Positions 34,790 to 44,160 are shown, counted from the first letter of the stretch. The stretch is DNA of 64,000 nucleotides from Streptomyces griseorubiginosus (GCF_001514195.1 NZ_KQ948738.1:87207-151206); one strand, 5' to 3'. Numbers and translations: made by a program. Notes: generated by a model not told the origin, from the sequence alone.

Positions 34790-36961
34790 ATGTTCCGACG
34801 TATTGGCAACGTAGTCGTCCGACATCCCGTGTGGACGATCGTGGCCTGGCTCATCGCCGCCGTGGCGATCGTGGCCACCGCCCCCAGCCTGCCCTCGAAC
34901 AGTGACGAGAGCAGCTTTCTCCCCAAGAGCTATGAATCCATCAAGGCCGCGGACATCCAGGCGAAGGCGTTCCCCGCCGCCTTCACCCCGTCCGCGATCG
35001 CGCTCTACCAGCGCACCGACGGCGGCAAGCTGACCGCCGCCGACAAGAAGGACGTCGAGCGGATCAGTTCCGAGCTCGGCGAGAAGAAGATCGACCAGGT
35101 GCAGAAGGTGGTCCCCGGCCAGCCGTCCTCGGACGGCAGGTACACCATGACCCTGGTCCAGATGGACAGCAAGAACGCGGGCCAGCCCGTGCAGGCCGAC
35201 GCGGCCAAGGTGCTGCGCGACGACGTCAAACAACTCGTCAAGGGCACGAACCTCGAGGTCAAGCTCGGCGGCTCCGCCGCTCAGGCGCTCGACCAGCAGG
35301 ACTCCTCCAAGCGCGGCGAGGCGCTGATCGGCATCGGTACCTTCGTCATCATCCTGGTGACCCTGCTGATCATCTTCCGGGCGCCGATCCTGGCCTTCCT
35401 GCCCCTGATCACCATCGGGCTGGTGTCCGCCATCGCCAACGGGCTGATCGCGTACGCCACCAAGCTGTTCGGCCTCCAGGCCAACAGCTCGATCTCCTCG
35501 ATCCTGATCGTGGTGCTGTTCGGCGTGGGCACCGACTACTTCCTGTTCCTGATGTTCCGGTACCGCGAACGGCTGCGCCTGGGCGACGAACCGAAGCAGG
35601 CCATGGTCAACGCCGTCGACCGGGTCGGTGAGGCCATCGCCTCCGCCGCCGGCGCGGTCATCATCGCCTTCTTCGCGCTGGTCCTGTCCACGCTGGGCTT
35701 CCTCAAGCAGATGGGCCCGGCTCTTGCCATCGCGGTCACCGTCACCCTGATCGCGGGCCTGACGCTGATCCCGGCCGTCGTCTCGCTGATCGGCCCGAAG
35801 GTCTTCTGGCCGTCCAAGTCCTGGCAGCGGGAGCCGGAGAACGCCCGGTTCGCCGCCCTCGGCCGGGGCGTGCAGAAGCGTCCGGCGCTCACCGCCGCGC
35901 TCTCCGGTCTTGTCCTGGTCGTGCTGTCGCTCGGGACCCTCGGCTTCAACGCCACCTTCGACCTGGCCGCGGGCTCCATGCCCAAGACCAAGGAGTCGAT
36001 GGTCGTCCAGGACGAGATGCAGAAGGCCTACTCGGCGGGTGCCGCCGCACCCACCGACGTGTACCTCTCCAGCACCGACGGCAAGGCGATCGACACGACG
36101 GTCTTCGACGCGTACGTGAAGAAGCTCGCGGCCGTGGACGGGGTGGCGAACGCCCGCCTGGCCCAGCTGAACAAGGACGGCAGCACGATCGACTTCAACG
36201 TGACGCTCAAGTACGAGGCGTCCACGGACAAGGCGATCGAGACGGTGGGCCGGGTCCGTGAGGTCGCGCACGCCGACGCCCCGCCCGGCACCGAGGCCGT
36301 GGTGGGCGGCATGTCCTCGATCTACAAGGACATCGACACCGCCGTCACCCACGACTACAAGACGGTCTTCCCCGTCGCCGCCCTGCTGATCATGCTCATC
36401 CTGGGGCTGCTGCTGCGCAGTGTGGTCGCCCCCTGGTACCTGATCGCCTCGGTCGGCCTGGGCTTCGGCGCCACGCTCGGTGCGACGGTCTGGATCTTCC
36501 AGGGCGCGGTCGGTCATTCGGGCCTGATGTTCATGCTGCCGGTGATCATGTATCTCTTCGTGGTCGCCATCGGCACCGACTACAACATCCTGATGATCGC
36601 CCGGCTGCGGGAGGAGGCCCGCGAGGGCCGGGAGCCGCGCGAGGCGGCGGGCATGGCCCTGCGGCACGCCGGTCCCACGGTGGCCGCCGCCGGGTTCATC
36701 CTGGCGGCGACCTTCGCCACGATGATGCTGGCCGGGAACGCCCTCCTCACCGAGATGGGCTTCGCGGTGTCCTTCGGCATCGCCGTCGCCGCGTTCGTCA
36801 TGGCGATGTTCTTCACCCCGAGCCTCACGGCCCTGATCGGCCACGCCGCCTGGTGGCCGGGCCACGCCGACCGGGCGAAGGAACCGACGGCGACCCCGGC
36901 TCCGGTCTCGGGCGGTGAGCGGGACACGCTCGCGCACGATCCGGCGGGGCGCCGCAGCTGA
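34790..36961 (+). CDS. MMPL-family RND transporter
   Basis: A 723-aa integral membrane protein with the MMPL plan: one N-terminal helix (VVRHPVWTIVAWLIAAVAIVATAP), a large extracytoplasmic porter domain, five helices with IGTFVIILVTLLIIF and GVGTDYFLFLMFRYRERLR, a second porter domain, and a second helix bundle with AIGTDYNILMIARLREEAREG. The repeated GTDY motifs are the family's proton-relay region. It exports lipids or hydrophobic compounds in other actinobacteria. ATG 34790 has AGGAGGAC upstream. No regulator is adjacent. Substrate unknown. Confidence 0.9.
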   Translation: MFRRIGNVVVRHPVWTIVAWLIAAVAIVATAPSLPSNSDESSFLPKSYESIKAADIQAKAFPAAFTPSAIALYQRTDGGKLTAADKKDVERISSELGEKKIDQVQKVVPGQPSSDGRYTMTLVQMDSKNAGQPVQADAAKVLRDDVKQLVKGTNLEVKLGGSAAQALDQQDSSKRGEALIGIGTFVIILVTLLIIFRAPILAFLPLITIGLVSAIANGLIAYATKLFGLQANSSISSILIVVLFGVGTDYFLFLMFRYRERLRLGDEPKQAMVNAVDRVGEAIASAAGAVIIAFFALVLSTLGFLKQMGPALAIAVTVTLIAGLTLIPAVVSLIGPKVFWPSKSWQREPENARFAALGRGVQKRPALTAALSGLVLVVLSLGTLGFNATFDLAAGSMPKTKESMVVQDEMQKAYSAGAAAPTDVYLSSTDGKAIDTTVFDAYVKKLAAVDGVANARLAQLNKDGSTIDFNVTLKYEASTDKAIETVGRVREVAHADAPPGTEAVVGGMSSIYKDIDTAVTHDYKTVFPVAALLIMLILGLLLRSVVAPWYLIASVGLGFGATLGATVWIFQGAVGHSGLMFMLPVIMYLFVVAIGTDYNILMIARLREEAREGREPREAAGMALRHAGPTVAAAGFILAATFATMMLAGNALLTEMGFAVSFGIAVAAFVMAMFFTPSLTALIGHAAWWPGHADRAKEPTATPAPVSGGERDTLAHDPAGRRS

Positions 36962-37121
36962 CCCCACCCCTACCGACGGCGGCCACCGGGCTCTACGGCC
37001 CGGTGGCCGCCGTACGTCTGGAGGCCCTCCTCGTCACCGACCAGCGGTCGACGTCCTGGTCAAGGACGGGGAGTGGATCGCTGATCATTTAAGATGCGCG
37101 CAGCGATCGCCAGGGGGACCA

Positions 37122-37484
37122 GTGAAAACTCGACGGCTGCACGGATGCCTCGGAACAGTCGTGGGGCTGGCTCTCGCGGCGGCCACCGCCATGCTTCTGG
37201 GCAGGGCGTGGAACGCCTGTGACGTGGGCGTCAACAACGCGGCCAACAGCACCTTCCTGATATGGCTCTTCATTCCGGGCCTCTGGGCGGTCCTGGTACT
37301 GGCGTGGGTCGCGGTGGGCGCTCTTTTCGGGAACCACCCCCTTGTCCATGCCCTCGCCCTCGCGGTGGCGCTTGCCGGTCTGGTCTGGTGCACCCTCTCG
37401 CTCTGGCTGGGCGAAGCCACCCCTGTGTGCCCCGACGGCGTACCCCCGTGGTGGCCGCGTCTCATCCCCGCACCGGGGTTCTGA
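37122..37484 (+). CDS. Small membrane protein, hypothetical
   Basis: A 120-aa protein with three predicted membrane segments: LHGCLGTVVGLALAAATAMLLG, FLIWLFIPGLWAVLVLAWVAVGALFG and LVHALALAVALAGLVWCTLSLWLG. A loop between the first two contains a Cys (NACDVGVNN) and the tail has another (TPVCPDGVPPWWP). GTG 37122 has AGGGGGA five bases upstream, which decides the start; the frame is open earlier. No family is recognised. It stands alone between the MMPL gene and the glycerophosphodiesterase. Confidence 0.6.
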   Translation: MKTRRLHGCLGTVVGLALAAATAMLLGRAWNACDVGVNNAANSTFLIWLFIPGLWAVLVLAWVAVGALFGNHPLVHALALAVALAGLVWCTLSLWLGEATPVCPDGVPPWWPRLIPAPGF

Positions 37485-37636
37485 GAAAGCAACCTCGCGG
37501 AGGCAGGCGAACCGGAGATACCGAACGGAGCCGCGTTTCCCTGACCTTCATCGCGGGATCACGTCCCGGGGCTTGAACCGGCGCGTGTTCCCACTAGCGT
37601 CTGCAGGTGTCCCGCTCCCCCACGAGTGAGGTGTCG

Positions 37637-38704
37637 ATGTCCGCAAGGCATGTCCTCGCCGGCCTGGCGTCGGCGGCGTTGCTCACGGTCTCGGTCGCGG
37701 TGCCCGCCGGGGCATACGACGGCCGCCAACTGCCCGACCGGAAGGCCCACTTCGACCTCCAGGCCCACCGCGGCGGCCTCGGTATGACGACCGAGGAGTC
37801 CCTGGAGGGGTTCGGCAAGGCGCTGCGGCTCGGGGTGTCCACACTGGAGCTGGACACCCATGTCACCAAGGACCGCAGGGTCGTCGTCAACCACGACCGG
37901 CAGATCAGCGCGGTCAAGTGCCGTGACACGGCGCCGGTGACGCCCGACGACCCGATGTACCCGTATGTCGGCAAGTACATCAAGGATCTGACGTTCGCTC
38001 AGATCCGGACGCTGGACTGCGGTTATCAGCAACTGCCCGGATTTCCCGAGCAGGAGGTCGTCCAGGGCTTCCGGATGGTCGAGCTGAAGGACGTCCTGAA
38101 CCTGGTCAAGCGCTACCGCGCCCGGCAGGTCACGCTGAACATCGAGACGAAGGTCGAGGCGGGCGCTCCCGAACAGACCGCGCCGCGCGGGCTGTTCGTG
38201 CGGCGCGTGTACGAGGAGATCCACCGCTCGGGCATCGAGAACCAGGTCACGATCCAGTCCTTCGACTGGGGCGCGCTCAAGGCGATGCACGAACTGGCGC
38301 CGAGGTGGCCCCTGGTCGCGCTCACCAACTACGACTTCCTCCAGGTCGGCCGACCGGGCGCGTCCCCCTGGCTCGGCGGGATCGACGCAGACGACTACGG
38401 CGGCGACTTCGTGAGGGCCGCCGCCACCGTCCCCGGCGTCAAGGCCCTCTCCCCGAACTACGGCTTCCCGCAGAGCGGCAAGGTCGGTGACCCCGGCTTC
38501 CGCTTCTACGCGGACCGCACGATGGTCCGCGAGGCCCATGCCCGGGGCCTCAAGGTCATCCCCTGGACCTGCGACGACCCGGCCACCGTGGAGGCGCTCA
38601 TGGACATGGGCGTCGACGGCGTCATCACGGACTATCCCAACCGCGTACGGCAGATCATGGCCGACCGGGGTATGCGCCTGCCCCGGCCGTACCGGCCCCG
38701 CTGA
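37637..38704 (+). CDS. Secreted glycerophosphodiester phosphodiesterase
   Basis: A 355-aa exported TIM-barrel phosphodiesterase that releases glycerol-3-phosphate from glycerophosphodiesters. A signal peptide covers about residues 1-27 (VLAGLASAALLTVSVAVPAGA). Catalytic and metal residues are visible: AHRGG (His44, Arg45), ELDTH (Glu71, Asp73), NHD (His86), then NIETKVE, and the C-terminal LKVIPWTCDDPATVEALMDMGVDGVITDYP. ATG 37637 is chosen for GTGAGG five bases upstream. The enzyme likely supplies phosphate or glycerol from phospholipids or teichoic acids outside the cell. Confidence 0.9.
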   Translation: MSARHVLAGLASAALLTVSVAVPAGAYDGRQLPDRKAHFDLQAHRGGLGMTTEESLEGFGKALRLGVSTLELDTHVTKDRRVVVNHDRQISAVKCRDTAPVTPDDPMYPYVGKYIKDLTFAQIRTLDCGYQQLPGFPEQEVVQGFRMVELKDVLNLVKRYRARQVTLNIETKVEAGAPEQTAPRGLFVRRVYEEIHRSGIENQVTIQSFDWGALKAMHELAPRWPLVALTNYDFLQVGRPGASPWLGGIDADDYGGDFVRAAATVPGVKALSPNYGFPQSGKVGDPGFRFYADRTMVREAHARGLKVIPWTCDDPATVEALMDMGVDGVITDYPNRVRQIMADRGMRLPRPYRPR

Positions 38705-38792
38705 CGGAGGAACCGGCACCGACTCGTCCAGCAGCGTGATCCGTCGCCCTGTCCCCTTGACGTCCGCGGGAGCGACCAGCGAGACTCCAGAC

Positions 38793-39824
38793 ATGAATGT
38801 GACCGGTCACAACCGCAGTCCGGCGAGCATCCGTGATGTCGCCGCGGCCGCCGGGGTCTCCTACCAGACGGTGTCCCGGGTGATCAACGGCCACCCGAGC
38901 GTCAAGCAGTCCACGCGCGAACGCGTCCTCGCCGCCATCGACGAGCTGGGCTTCCGCCGCAACGCCACCGCGCTCGCCCTGGCCAGGGGCCGCAGCAGGG
39001 CCGTGACCGTGCTCACCGCCAACACCACCCACTACGGCTACGCCTCGATCCTCCAGGGCGTCGAGGAGTCGGCCCGGTCGGCAGCCTACTCGGTGGGCGT
39101 GGGGGTCCTCGAGTCGGCCGACCCGGCCGCCGTCACCGCCGAGGTGCAGCGCGCCGCCGACGCGGGCGGCGGACTCGTGGTGATCGCCTACGACCCGGAG
39201 GGCGTCCAGGCCCTGGAGGCGGTCCCGGCCGGAGTCCCGGTCGTCGGCATCGTCGAGACCCCCGCGAGCCCGCCCACGGACAACCGGCCGTGGGTGTGGA
39301 CCGACGACCGCCAGGCCGCCTACGAGGCGACCCGGCATCTGCTGTCCCTCGGTCACGAGACCGTGCACTACGTCGCCATCCCCTCCAGCACCCGCCGCAC
39401 CGGAGCCCGCACCAGCGGCTGGCGACAGGCCCTCAAGGAGGCAGGCGCCGCACAACCCCGGCCCGTGCAGGGCAGTTGGGGTCCGGCAGGCGGCCACGCG
39501 GCGGGGCGGAAACTGGCCCGGGACCCCTCGGTCACGGCGATCCTGTGCGGCAACGACGACCTGGCCCTCGGGGTGCTGCGCGCCCTGCACGAGGCCGGCC
39601 GCTCGGTGCCGGGCGAGGTCAGCGTGGCCGGGTTCGACGACGCCCCGCACTCCGCCTATCTGACACCGTCCCTGACGACCGTACGCCTGGACTTCACCGG
39701 GCTGGGCCGGGCCGCGTTCGCCCTGCTGCACGGAGTCCTGGAGGAGTCCGCGCCGATCGCTCCGCACCCCGTGTCCGTACCGGAACTGGTGGTCCGGGAG
39801 AGCACAGGGCGACCATCGGCCTGA
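38793..39824 (+). CDS. LacI-family transcriptional regulator
   Basis: A 343-aa regulator. The HTH and hinge lie at about residues 10-66 (IRDVAAAAGVSYQTVSRVINGHPSV, ELGFRRNATALALARG) and the ligand domain follows (VTVLTANTTHYGYASILQGVEESARSAAYSVG, WTDDRQAAYEATRHLLSLGHETV, AILCGNDDLALGVLRALHEAG, VAGFDDAPHSAYLTPSLTTVRLDF). ATG 38793 lacks a strong binding site. A 14-bp palindrome overlaps codons 2-7, so the protein may bind its own start region. No sugar genes adjoin; the regulon is elsewhere or is the upstream phosphodiesterase. Confidence 0.88.
   Translation: MNVTGHNRSPASIRDVAAAAGVSYQTVSRVINGHPSVKQSTRERVLAAIDELGFRRNATALALARGRSRAVTVLTANTTHYGYASILQGVEESARSAAYSVGVGVLESADPAAVTAEVQRAADAGGGLVVIAYDPEGVQALEAVPAGVPVVGIVETPASPPTDNRPWVWTDDRQAAYEATRHLLSLGHETVHYVAIPSSTRRTGARTSGWRQALKEAGAAQPRPVQGSWGPAGGHAAGRKLARDPSVTAILCGNDDLALGVLRALHEAGRSVPGEVSVAGFDDAPHSAYLTPSLTTVRLDFTGLGRAAFALLHGVLEESAPIAPHPVSVPELVVRESTGRPSA
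38798..38811. promoter_or_regulatory. LacI-type palindrome overlapping the regulator's first codons
   Basis: TGTGACCGGTCACA is a perfect 14-bp palindrome centred on CG, starting five bases into the LacI coding frame. A repressor bound here would block transcription or initiation of its own message. Confidence 0.55.
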
Positions 39825-39843
39825 ACCCCTTGTCGTGCACCGA

Positions 39844-40488
39844 TCAGTACCGGGTGTCCCACGCCGGCAGGGGCCTCGGCGCGGGACCTCGGCGCACCCA
39901 GCCGTACAGCACCACCGAGCAGAGAGCCGCGAGCGCGCACCAGGTCGACACGAACTCCAGCCGCCACAGCAGCCAGCACACCAGAGCACCCGCGCCGACG
40001 AGGATCCCGAGCACGGTGAGCCGGCGCTCGCCGGAGAGCAGCAGGGCGCCGACCGTGGCGACCAGGTAGCCGGCGACGAGGAGTCGGGCGTGGGGCAGTC
40101 CGATGACGTAGGCCATGGTGTGGCCGCGGATCTCGGCCCGGACCGGGCGGGTGGCGAGCCCGTACGCGAGGAACGCGGCCGTCGCCGTCCCCAGCAGGAC
40201 GAGGGGGGTCACGCGGCGCCTCGCCCGGCGTGCGGAGGCGGACCACACGCCCGCCGGCACCCACAGCGCGAGGAGGGGCAGGGCGATGACGGCCCACGCC
40301 AGGGTGGCCGCACCGGTTCCGCCGCCCATGTGCCAGACCTGGGCCTCGACCAGTTGGTGAGCGCCGAGCAGCAGGGGCAGCGCGGCCAGCGGGAGGTCCC
40401 CGGCCCGCCGGGTCCCGGCCACACACGCCACCCCGACGGAGGTGATGGCGGCACCCGCCACGAGATCAGCTGTCGCACTCCAGCACAT
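39844..40488 (-). CDS. Seven-helix integral membrane protein (DUF6629-like)
   Basis: A 214-aa hydrophobic protein with about seven helices and the distinctive opening MCWSATADLVAG, followed by LLLGAHQLVEAQVWHMGGG and HTMAYVIGLPHARLLVAGYLVAT. That N-terminus and the central His/Glu motif match an uncharacterised actinobacterial membrane family (DUF6629 as I recall it). It ends 20 bases from the convergent LacI gene. Function unknown. Confidence 0.65.
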   Translation of the reverse strand: MCWSATADLVAGAAITSVGVACVAGTRRAGDLPLAALPLLLGAHQLVEAQVWHMGGGTGAATLAWAVIALPLLALWVPAGVWSASARRARRRVTPLVLLGTATAAFLAYGLATRPVRAEIRGHTMAYVIGLPHARLLVAGYLVATVGALLLSGERRLTVLGILVGAGALVCWLLWRLEFVSTWCALAALCSVVLYGWVRRGPAPRPLPAWDTRY

Positions 40489-40572
40489 GACACCACCATG
40501 TCAGCACCGGGCACCGCACGTACGCGGGAAATCCGGCGACGTCGGTGAACGTCGCCGGGATACTGGGCGTCC

Positions 40573-41319
40573 ATGGATGAGGTCGAGGTCGTCGTCGCCC
40601 ATGCCGAGCGGGCGACTCTGCGCGTCGGGGACGTGTTCCTGAAGGTGGACGCCGATCGGGCGCGCCTCGACGCCGAGGTCGAGGCGATGTCCCTCGCGCC
40701 GGTCCCGACCCCCGAAGTCCTGTGGTGCAGGCCGCCCGTCCTCGCGCTCGCCGCCCTCCCGGGAACGACACTCGGGCGCCTGGGCGGGCCGTCGACCGGA
40801 TCGCCGGCGGCCTGGGCCGCGGCGGGCGCCGCCATCCGCCGACTGCACGACGCGCCGCTGCCGCCACGGCCGGGACAGGCCGGCCGGGACGTCGTGGCGT
40901 TGGCGGCGGAACTCGACGAGGAGTGCGAGGTGCTCGTGGCGAACGGTGTCCTGCCCGCCGACCTGGTCGCCCGCAACCGCCGGGTCGCCGAGGCCGCGCT
41001 CCGGCCGTGGACTCCGGCGTTCACCCACGGCGACCTCCAGATCGCGCACGTCTTCGTCGACGGCGACGAGGTCACGGGCATCATCGACTGGTCCGAGGCG
41101 GGCCGGGGCGACGCCCTCCACGACCTCGCCACCTTCACGCTCGGCCACGAGGAGCACCTCGACGACGTCCTCGCCGGCTACGGCACGGACGTCGACCTCG
41201 ACGTGATCCGCGCGTGGTGGTCGTTGCGCAGTCTGCTGATCGTCCGCTGGCTCGGCGAACACGGCTTCGACCCGTTCGCGCCGGGGTGTGAGGTCGATGT
41301 GCTGAGATCCCGGATGTGA
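40573..41319 (+). CDS. Aminoglycoside phosphotransferase (APH)-family kinase
   Basis: A 248-aa protein-kinase-like small-molecule kinase. The N-lobe is short (LRVGDVFLKVDADRARLDAEVEAM). The catalytic loop THGDLQIAHVFVDGDEV and the metal motif GIIDWSEAGRGDALHDLATFTLGH are typical APH features. The family phosphorylates antibiotics, homoserine, choline or other alcohols. It is divergent from the DUF6629-like membrane protein. The short spacing to a possible -10 (GATACT) suggests a leaderless or short-leader transcript. Substrate unknown, so a resistance role is not assumed. Confidence 0.8.
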   Translation: MDEVEVVVAHAERATLRVGDVFLKVDADRARLDAEVEAMSLAPVPTPEVLWCRPPVLALAALPGTTLGRLGGPSTGSPAAWAAAGAAIRRLHDAPLPPRPGQAGRDVVALAAELDEECEVLVANGVLPADLVARNRRVAEAALRPWTPAFTHGDLQIAHVFVDGDEVTGIIDWSEAGRGDALHDLATFTLGHEEHLDDVLAGYGTDVDLDVIRAWWSLRSLLIVRWLGEHGFDPFAPGCEVDVLRSRM

Positions 41320-41347
41320 GACCGAGTTCTTGTGGCCGCCGGACCGT

Positions 41348-42622
41348 TCACCCCTGCGGCTCGCAGATCGCCTGGGGCGGGCGGAAGCTGCGGTCCGTAC
41401 CCGAGTCGGTGTTCGTCTGGACGCGGATCGTCTCCAACTGGTCGAGAAGCGAGTCGAGCTGACGTTCCGTCGGGTCACGGAAGAACTCCAGGACGGCCCG
41501 GTGGAAGGCGTCGCGGAGTTCGGGCGCCATCACGTCGGAGGCGTCGAAGCACAGGGTGTGGGCGCGGGAGGTGAGCAGGGAGTGGATCTCGCGCTCGACC
41601 GGGGTCGCGGACTTCGGCAGTGCCAGCCCGGCGGTGTCCGGGAAGAGCGGCCGCACCTCGGGTTCCGCCTCGCCGCGCCAGAGTTCGCGCCCGGCCCGGC
41701 TCGACAGCCGCGCCACGAGTTCCTGGGCGTCCGGGTCGTCGCTGAAGACGGCCGCCATGTCACCGGCGACCTCGAAGGTGTCCCGGTAGGCGGACGGACC
41801 GCCCAGATAACGGGCCGACGGCTCCACCTCGACGTCGTCGCCGGCGTAGACGTACCGGATGAAGGCGCTCTGGTGTTCGTGCGTGCAGTCGAAGCCGGGC
41901 GAGTCGAGCAGCCCGCGCGGCTGTCCGTCGGCCGTGGACGTGCCCTCGAACGACGTGGTCAGGGACTGCTCGACCGCCTCCGGGGTGCGCTTGCCGAGCA
42001 GGCGTGCCCAGCTGGTCCAGGCCCCTTTGACGGCCGGGTCACGCCAGTCGAGGCGGCCCGTGGCCCACTGGGTGTAGAGCGCGGGTCCGGCCCGGTGGAG
42101 CACGAGGTCCTCGATCCAGTCGGTGCCCGGCCAGCCGGAGGTGGCCTGCGAGGCGAGGCCGACACACCACGTGGGCCGGTCGCCCGGCGCGCCCCGCTTG
42201 CTCCACACCAGGCTCTTGAGGTCGATCTTCAGCGGCACCCAGAAAGTGCGCTGCCTGTTGTCCACGATCAGGGTCGGCGACCAGGGCGCGAAGGCCCGCT
42301 CGGCACTCTCGTCGACGAGAGGCCTCAGCTTGTCGCGGCGGGCGTACTCGGTGAGTTCGCCGATGCTGTTGAGGACCGCCACGTCCGGCGGATCGTCGGC
42401 CTCCAGCTGTGAGACGAGCGTCTCGCGGAGCGAGCGGGTTCCTTCGTAGGTGTACGTCCGTCCCGTCCCGTCGTCCAGTTCGTCCAGGGCGGCTTCGAAG
42501 GCCTTGCCCTCCTCGCCGGTCCAGGGGCCGAGGACGACGAGCGGGTCGCGGGTGTCCGTGCCGCAGCCGGGGACCAGGGCGAGCAGGCAGGCCGCGAGGA
42601 GGGTGCGCAGCAGGCGGCTCAT
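41348..42622 (-). CDS. glnH: Solute-binding lipoprotein, GlnH-like sensor of the PknG pathway
   Basis: A 424-aa exported lipoprotein. The lipobox LVPGC gives Cys20 as the lipid site. The mature protein has the extracellular solute-binding pattern (LVVLGPWTGEEGKAFEAALDEL, PDVAVLNSIGELTEYARRDKLRPLVDE, WVPLKIDLKSLVWSKRG). Its ATG overlaps the TGA of the membrane protein gene, so the two are coupled. In Mycobacterium and Corynebacterium the genes pknG, glnX and glnH form one pathway: GlnH binds amino acids (Asp/Glu/Asn) outside and signals via GlnX to PknG. The gene order here matches, but no ABC ATPase or permease is adjacent. The ligand here is inferred. Confidence 0.75.
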   Translation of the reverse strand: MSRLLRTLLAACLLALVPGCGTDTRDPLVVLGPWTGEEGKAFEAALDELDDGTGRTYTYEGTRSLRETLVSQLEADDPPDVAVLNSIGELTEYARRDKLRPLVDESAERAFAPWSPTLIVDNRQRTFWVPLKIDLKSLVWSKRGAPGDRPTWCVGLASQATSGWPGTDWIEDLVLHRAGPALYTQWATGRLDWRDPAVKGAWTSWARLLGKRTPEAVEQSLTTSFEGTSTADGQPRGLLDSPGFDCTHEHQSAFIRYVYAGDDVEVEPSARYLGGPSAYRDTFEVAGDMAAVFSDDPDAQELVARLSSRAGRELWRGEAEPEVRPLFPDTAGLALPKSATPVEREIHSLLTSRAHTLCFDASDVMAPELRDAFHRAVLEFFRDPTERQLDSLLDQLETIRVQTNTDSGTDRSFRPPQAICEPQG

Positions 42623-43836
42623 GCGAGGGCTCCCGGTCGGGTGACGACGAGGTACTCACGGCGGTAGGTGTGCAGGGCGCCGGCGATGACGGCCGCGGCG
42701 ACCAGGCCCGTGGGGAACACGAACGGGGCGGTTCCGTCCAGGGCGGCGAACCGTCCGTCCGCTAGGGTCTCGTCGATCCGGACCCGGAGCGTCTCGACGG
42801 CCCGCGGGTCCGGTCCGGCGAAGGGGCGTTCCTCGGCGATCATCTCGACCGGCGGCGAGGTCCGTTCGGCCAAAGCGTCCGCGAGGGCGACGGTCTCGTG
42901 CTGGGCGTGCAGGGCGAGCAGGGCGTCAACAGCCAGGAAGGGCACGGCGAGCAGGGGCAGGGCGGCGGCCGCGAGGGGGATGCTCAGCCGGATCCGGAAG
43001 CGGCGGCGCAGGAAGGCCACCGTGCGCCACAGCCCTGCGGCCAGGAGGACGAGGGCGAGCGCGGCGACGACCACCGCGGTGATGCCGCCGGCGCCCCAGG
43101 CGGCCCGGTCGGCGAGGCGTGCGCGCAGTCGCCCCTCCAGGCCGGTCACCCGGTCCACGATCGAGGTCGCTGCGGAGCCGGTCGCGGCCGGGCATGCGGG
43201 GTAGGGGTTCGTACGGGTGGCGTCGGTGGCCCGGGAGCAGAGCATGCTGCGCGCGTAGGAGAGTTCGGCGTCACGCAGCACCGGGTCGCCCGCATGACCC
43301 TGGGCCCGGCCGATCCGGCTGGTGTAGTCGACCACCAGCGCGGACACGACCCGCAGTTCCTGTTCCTCGGCGACAGTGAGGGCCCCGCTGCGGGTGACCT
43401 GGTTCAGGCTCTGCGTGGCACGGGCGATCCGGGTCCGGTACCGGTCGCTGAGCCCGCTGAGCTCGGCCGCGCGCCCCTCGTCGAGGTTGCGCTCGGCCTC
43501 GCCCTGCGCGATGAGCAGCGAGGCCCGGGCGTCGGCGAGGTCGACCAGGGCGGGCGCGGCGCGATCGCGCAGGTAGGCGGAGTCGTCGCGCGCGCCCGCG
43601 TAGGCCCAGCCGAGCGCCCCGAAGGCCACCACGGCGAGCAACGGCAGGGCGACGAGCCGGTCCCGCAGATATCCGCGGTTGCGCCGGTCGGCGCTCGACG
43701 GCCAGGCGTAGCGGCGGACCCGACGGCCGAGTTCGGCGGTCACGGCGGCTCCGGCCCGCGTGAGGCGACGTGCGGTGTGCGTGAGGCCGCGTGGGGGGCC
43801 GCCGGAAGTCAGCGGGCGCATCTCCTGCCGAGCCAT
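42619..43836 (-). CDS. glnX: GlnX-like transmembrane signal transducer
   Basis: A 405-aa membrane protein with four predicted helices: one at about residues 61-79, a roughly 165-residue extracytoplasmic helical domain (LVDLADARASLLIAQGEAERNLDEGRAAEL, SYARSMLCSRATDATRTNPYPACPA), then three helices (AVVVAALALVLLAAGLW, IPLAAAALPLLAVPFLAVDAL, TGLVAAAVIAGAL). This matches the role of GlnX, which links the lipoprotein GlnH to kinase PknG. ATG 43836 (MARQEM) is the start preferred. A second copy of the same start lies 219 bases upstream (44055) in the same frame because of a tandem duplication, giving a 478-aa alternative. Translationally coupled to glnH. Confidence 0.7.
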   Translation of the reverse strand: MARQEMRPLTSGGPPRGLTHTARRLTRAGAAVTAELGRRVRRYAWPSSADRRNRGYLRDRLVALPLLAVVAFGALGWAYAGARDDSAYLRDRAAPALVDLADARASLLIAQGEAERNLDEGRAAELSGLSDRYRTRIARATQSLNQVTRSGALTVAEEQELRVVSALVVDYTSRIGRAQGHAGDPVLRDAELSYARSMLCSRATDATRTNPYPACPAATGSAATSIVDRVTGLEGRLRARLADRAAWGAGGITAVVVAALALVLLAAGLWRTVAFLRRRFRIRLSIPLAAAALPLLAVPFLAVDALLALHAQHETVALADALAERTSPPVEMIAEERPFAGPDPRAVETLRVRIDETLADGRFAALDGTAPFVFPTGLVAAAVIAGALHTYRREYLVVTRPGALA

Positions 43837-44160
43837 GGGGTGTCCCTGCGAAGTCGGGAGGCGAACGGACGGATCAGGTGTGCACGGTCCAGAAGAATCC
43901 GAGCCACGGGCGTCCTCGACGGCGTTGAAACGGGCCGTCCGGCGAGCGAGTTGGCCCGTCACGGCGGTTCCGGCCCGCGGGAGGGGGCGGGCGTTCCGCG
44001 CGAGGACGCGTGGGCGGTCGTCCGGAGCCAGTCTGCGAATCTCCTGCCGAGCCATGGGCTGTCCCGGCGATGCCGGAAAGCGAGCGGACGTGTCTCGTAG
44101 GCACGGTCCAGGAGGCTCTCGGCCACGGCGGCGTCCTCGGCGGCGGTGGAACGGGCGGCC
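43720..44160. repeat. 219-bp diverged tandem duplication across the pknG/glnX junction
   Basis: CACGGCGGCTCCGGCCCGCG (43741) recurs as CACGGCGGTTCCGGCCCGCG (43960). GCCAT of the start (43834) recurs at 44053, and CGGTCCAG (43885) at 44104. All are offset by exactly 219 bases, i.e. 73 codons. The copies have diverged by substitution but both keep an ATG and no in-frame stop, so the downstream gene could be read from either start. Confidence 0.85.

Noticed and set aside
34409..36967. 852-aa minus-strand frame opposite the MMPL gene
   Set aside because: Asp/Gly/Arg-rich shadow of a twelve-helix transporter with no start signal.
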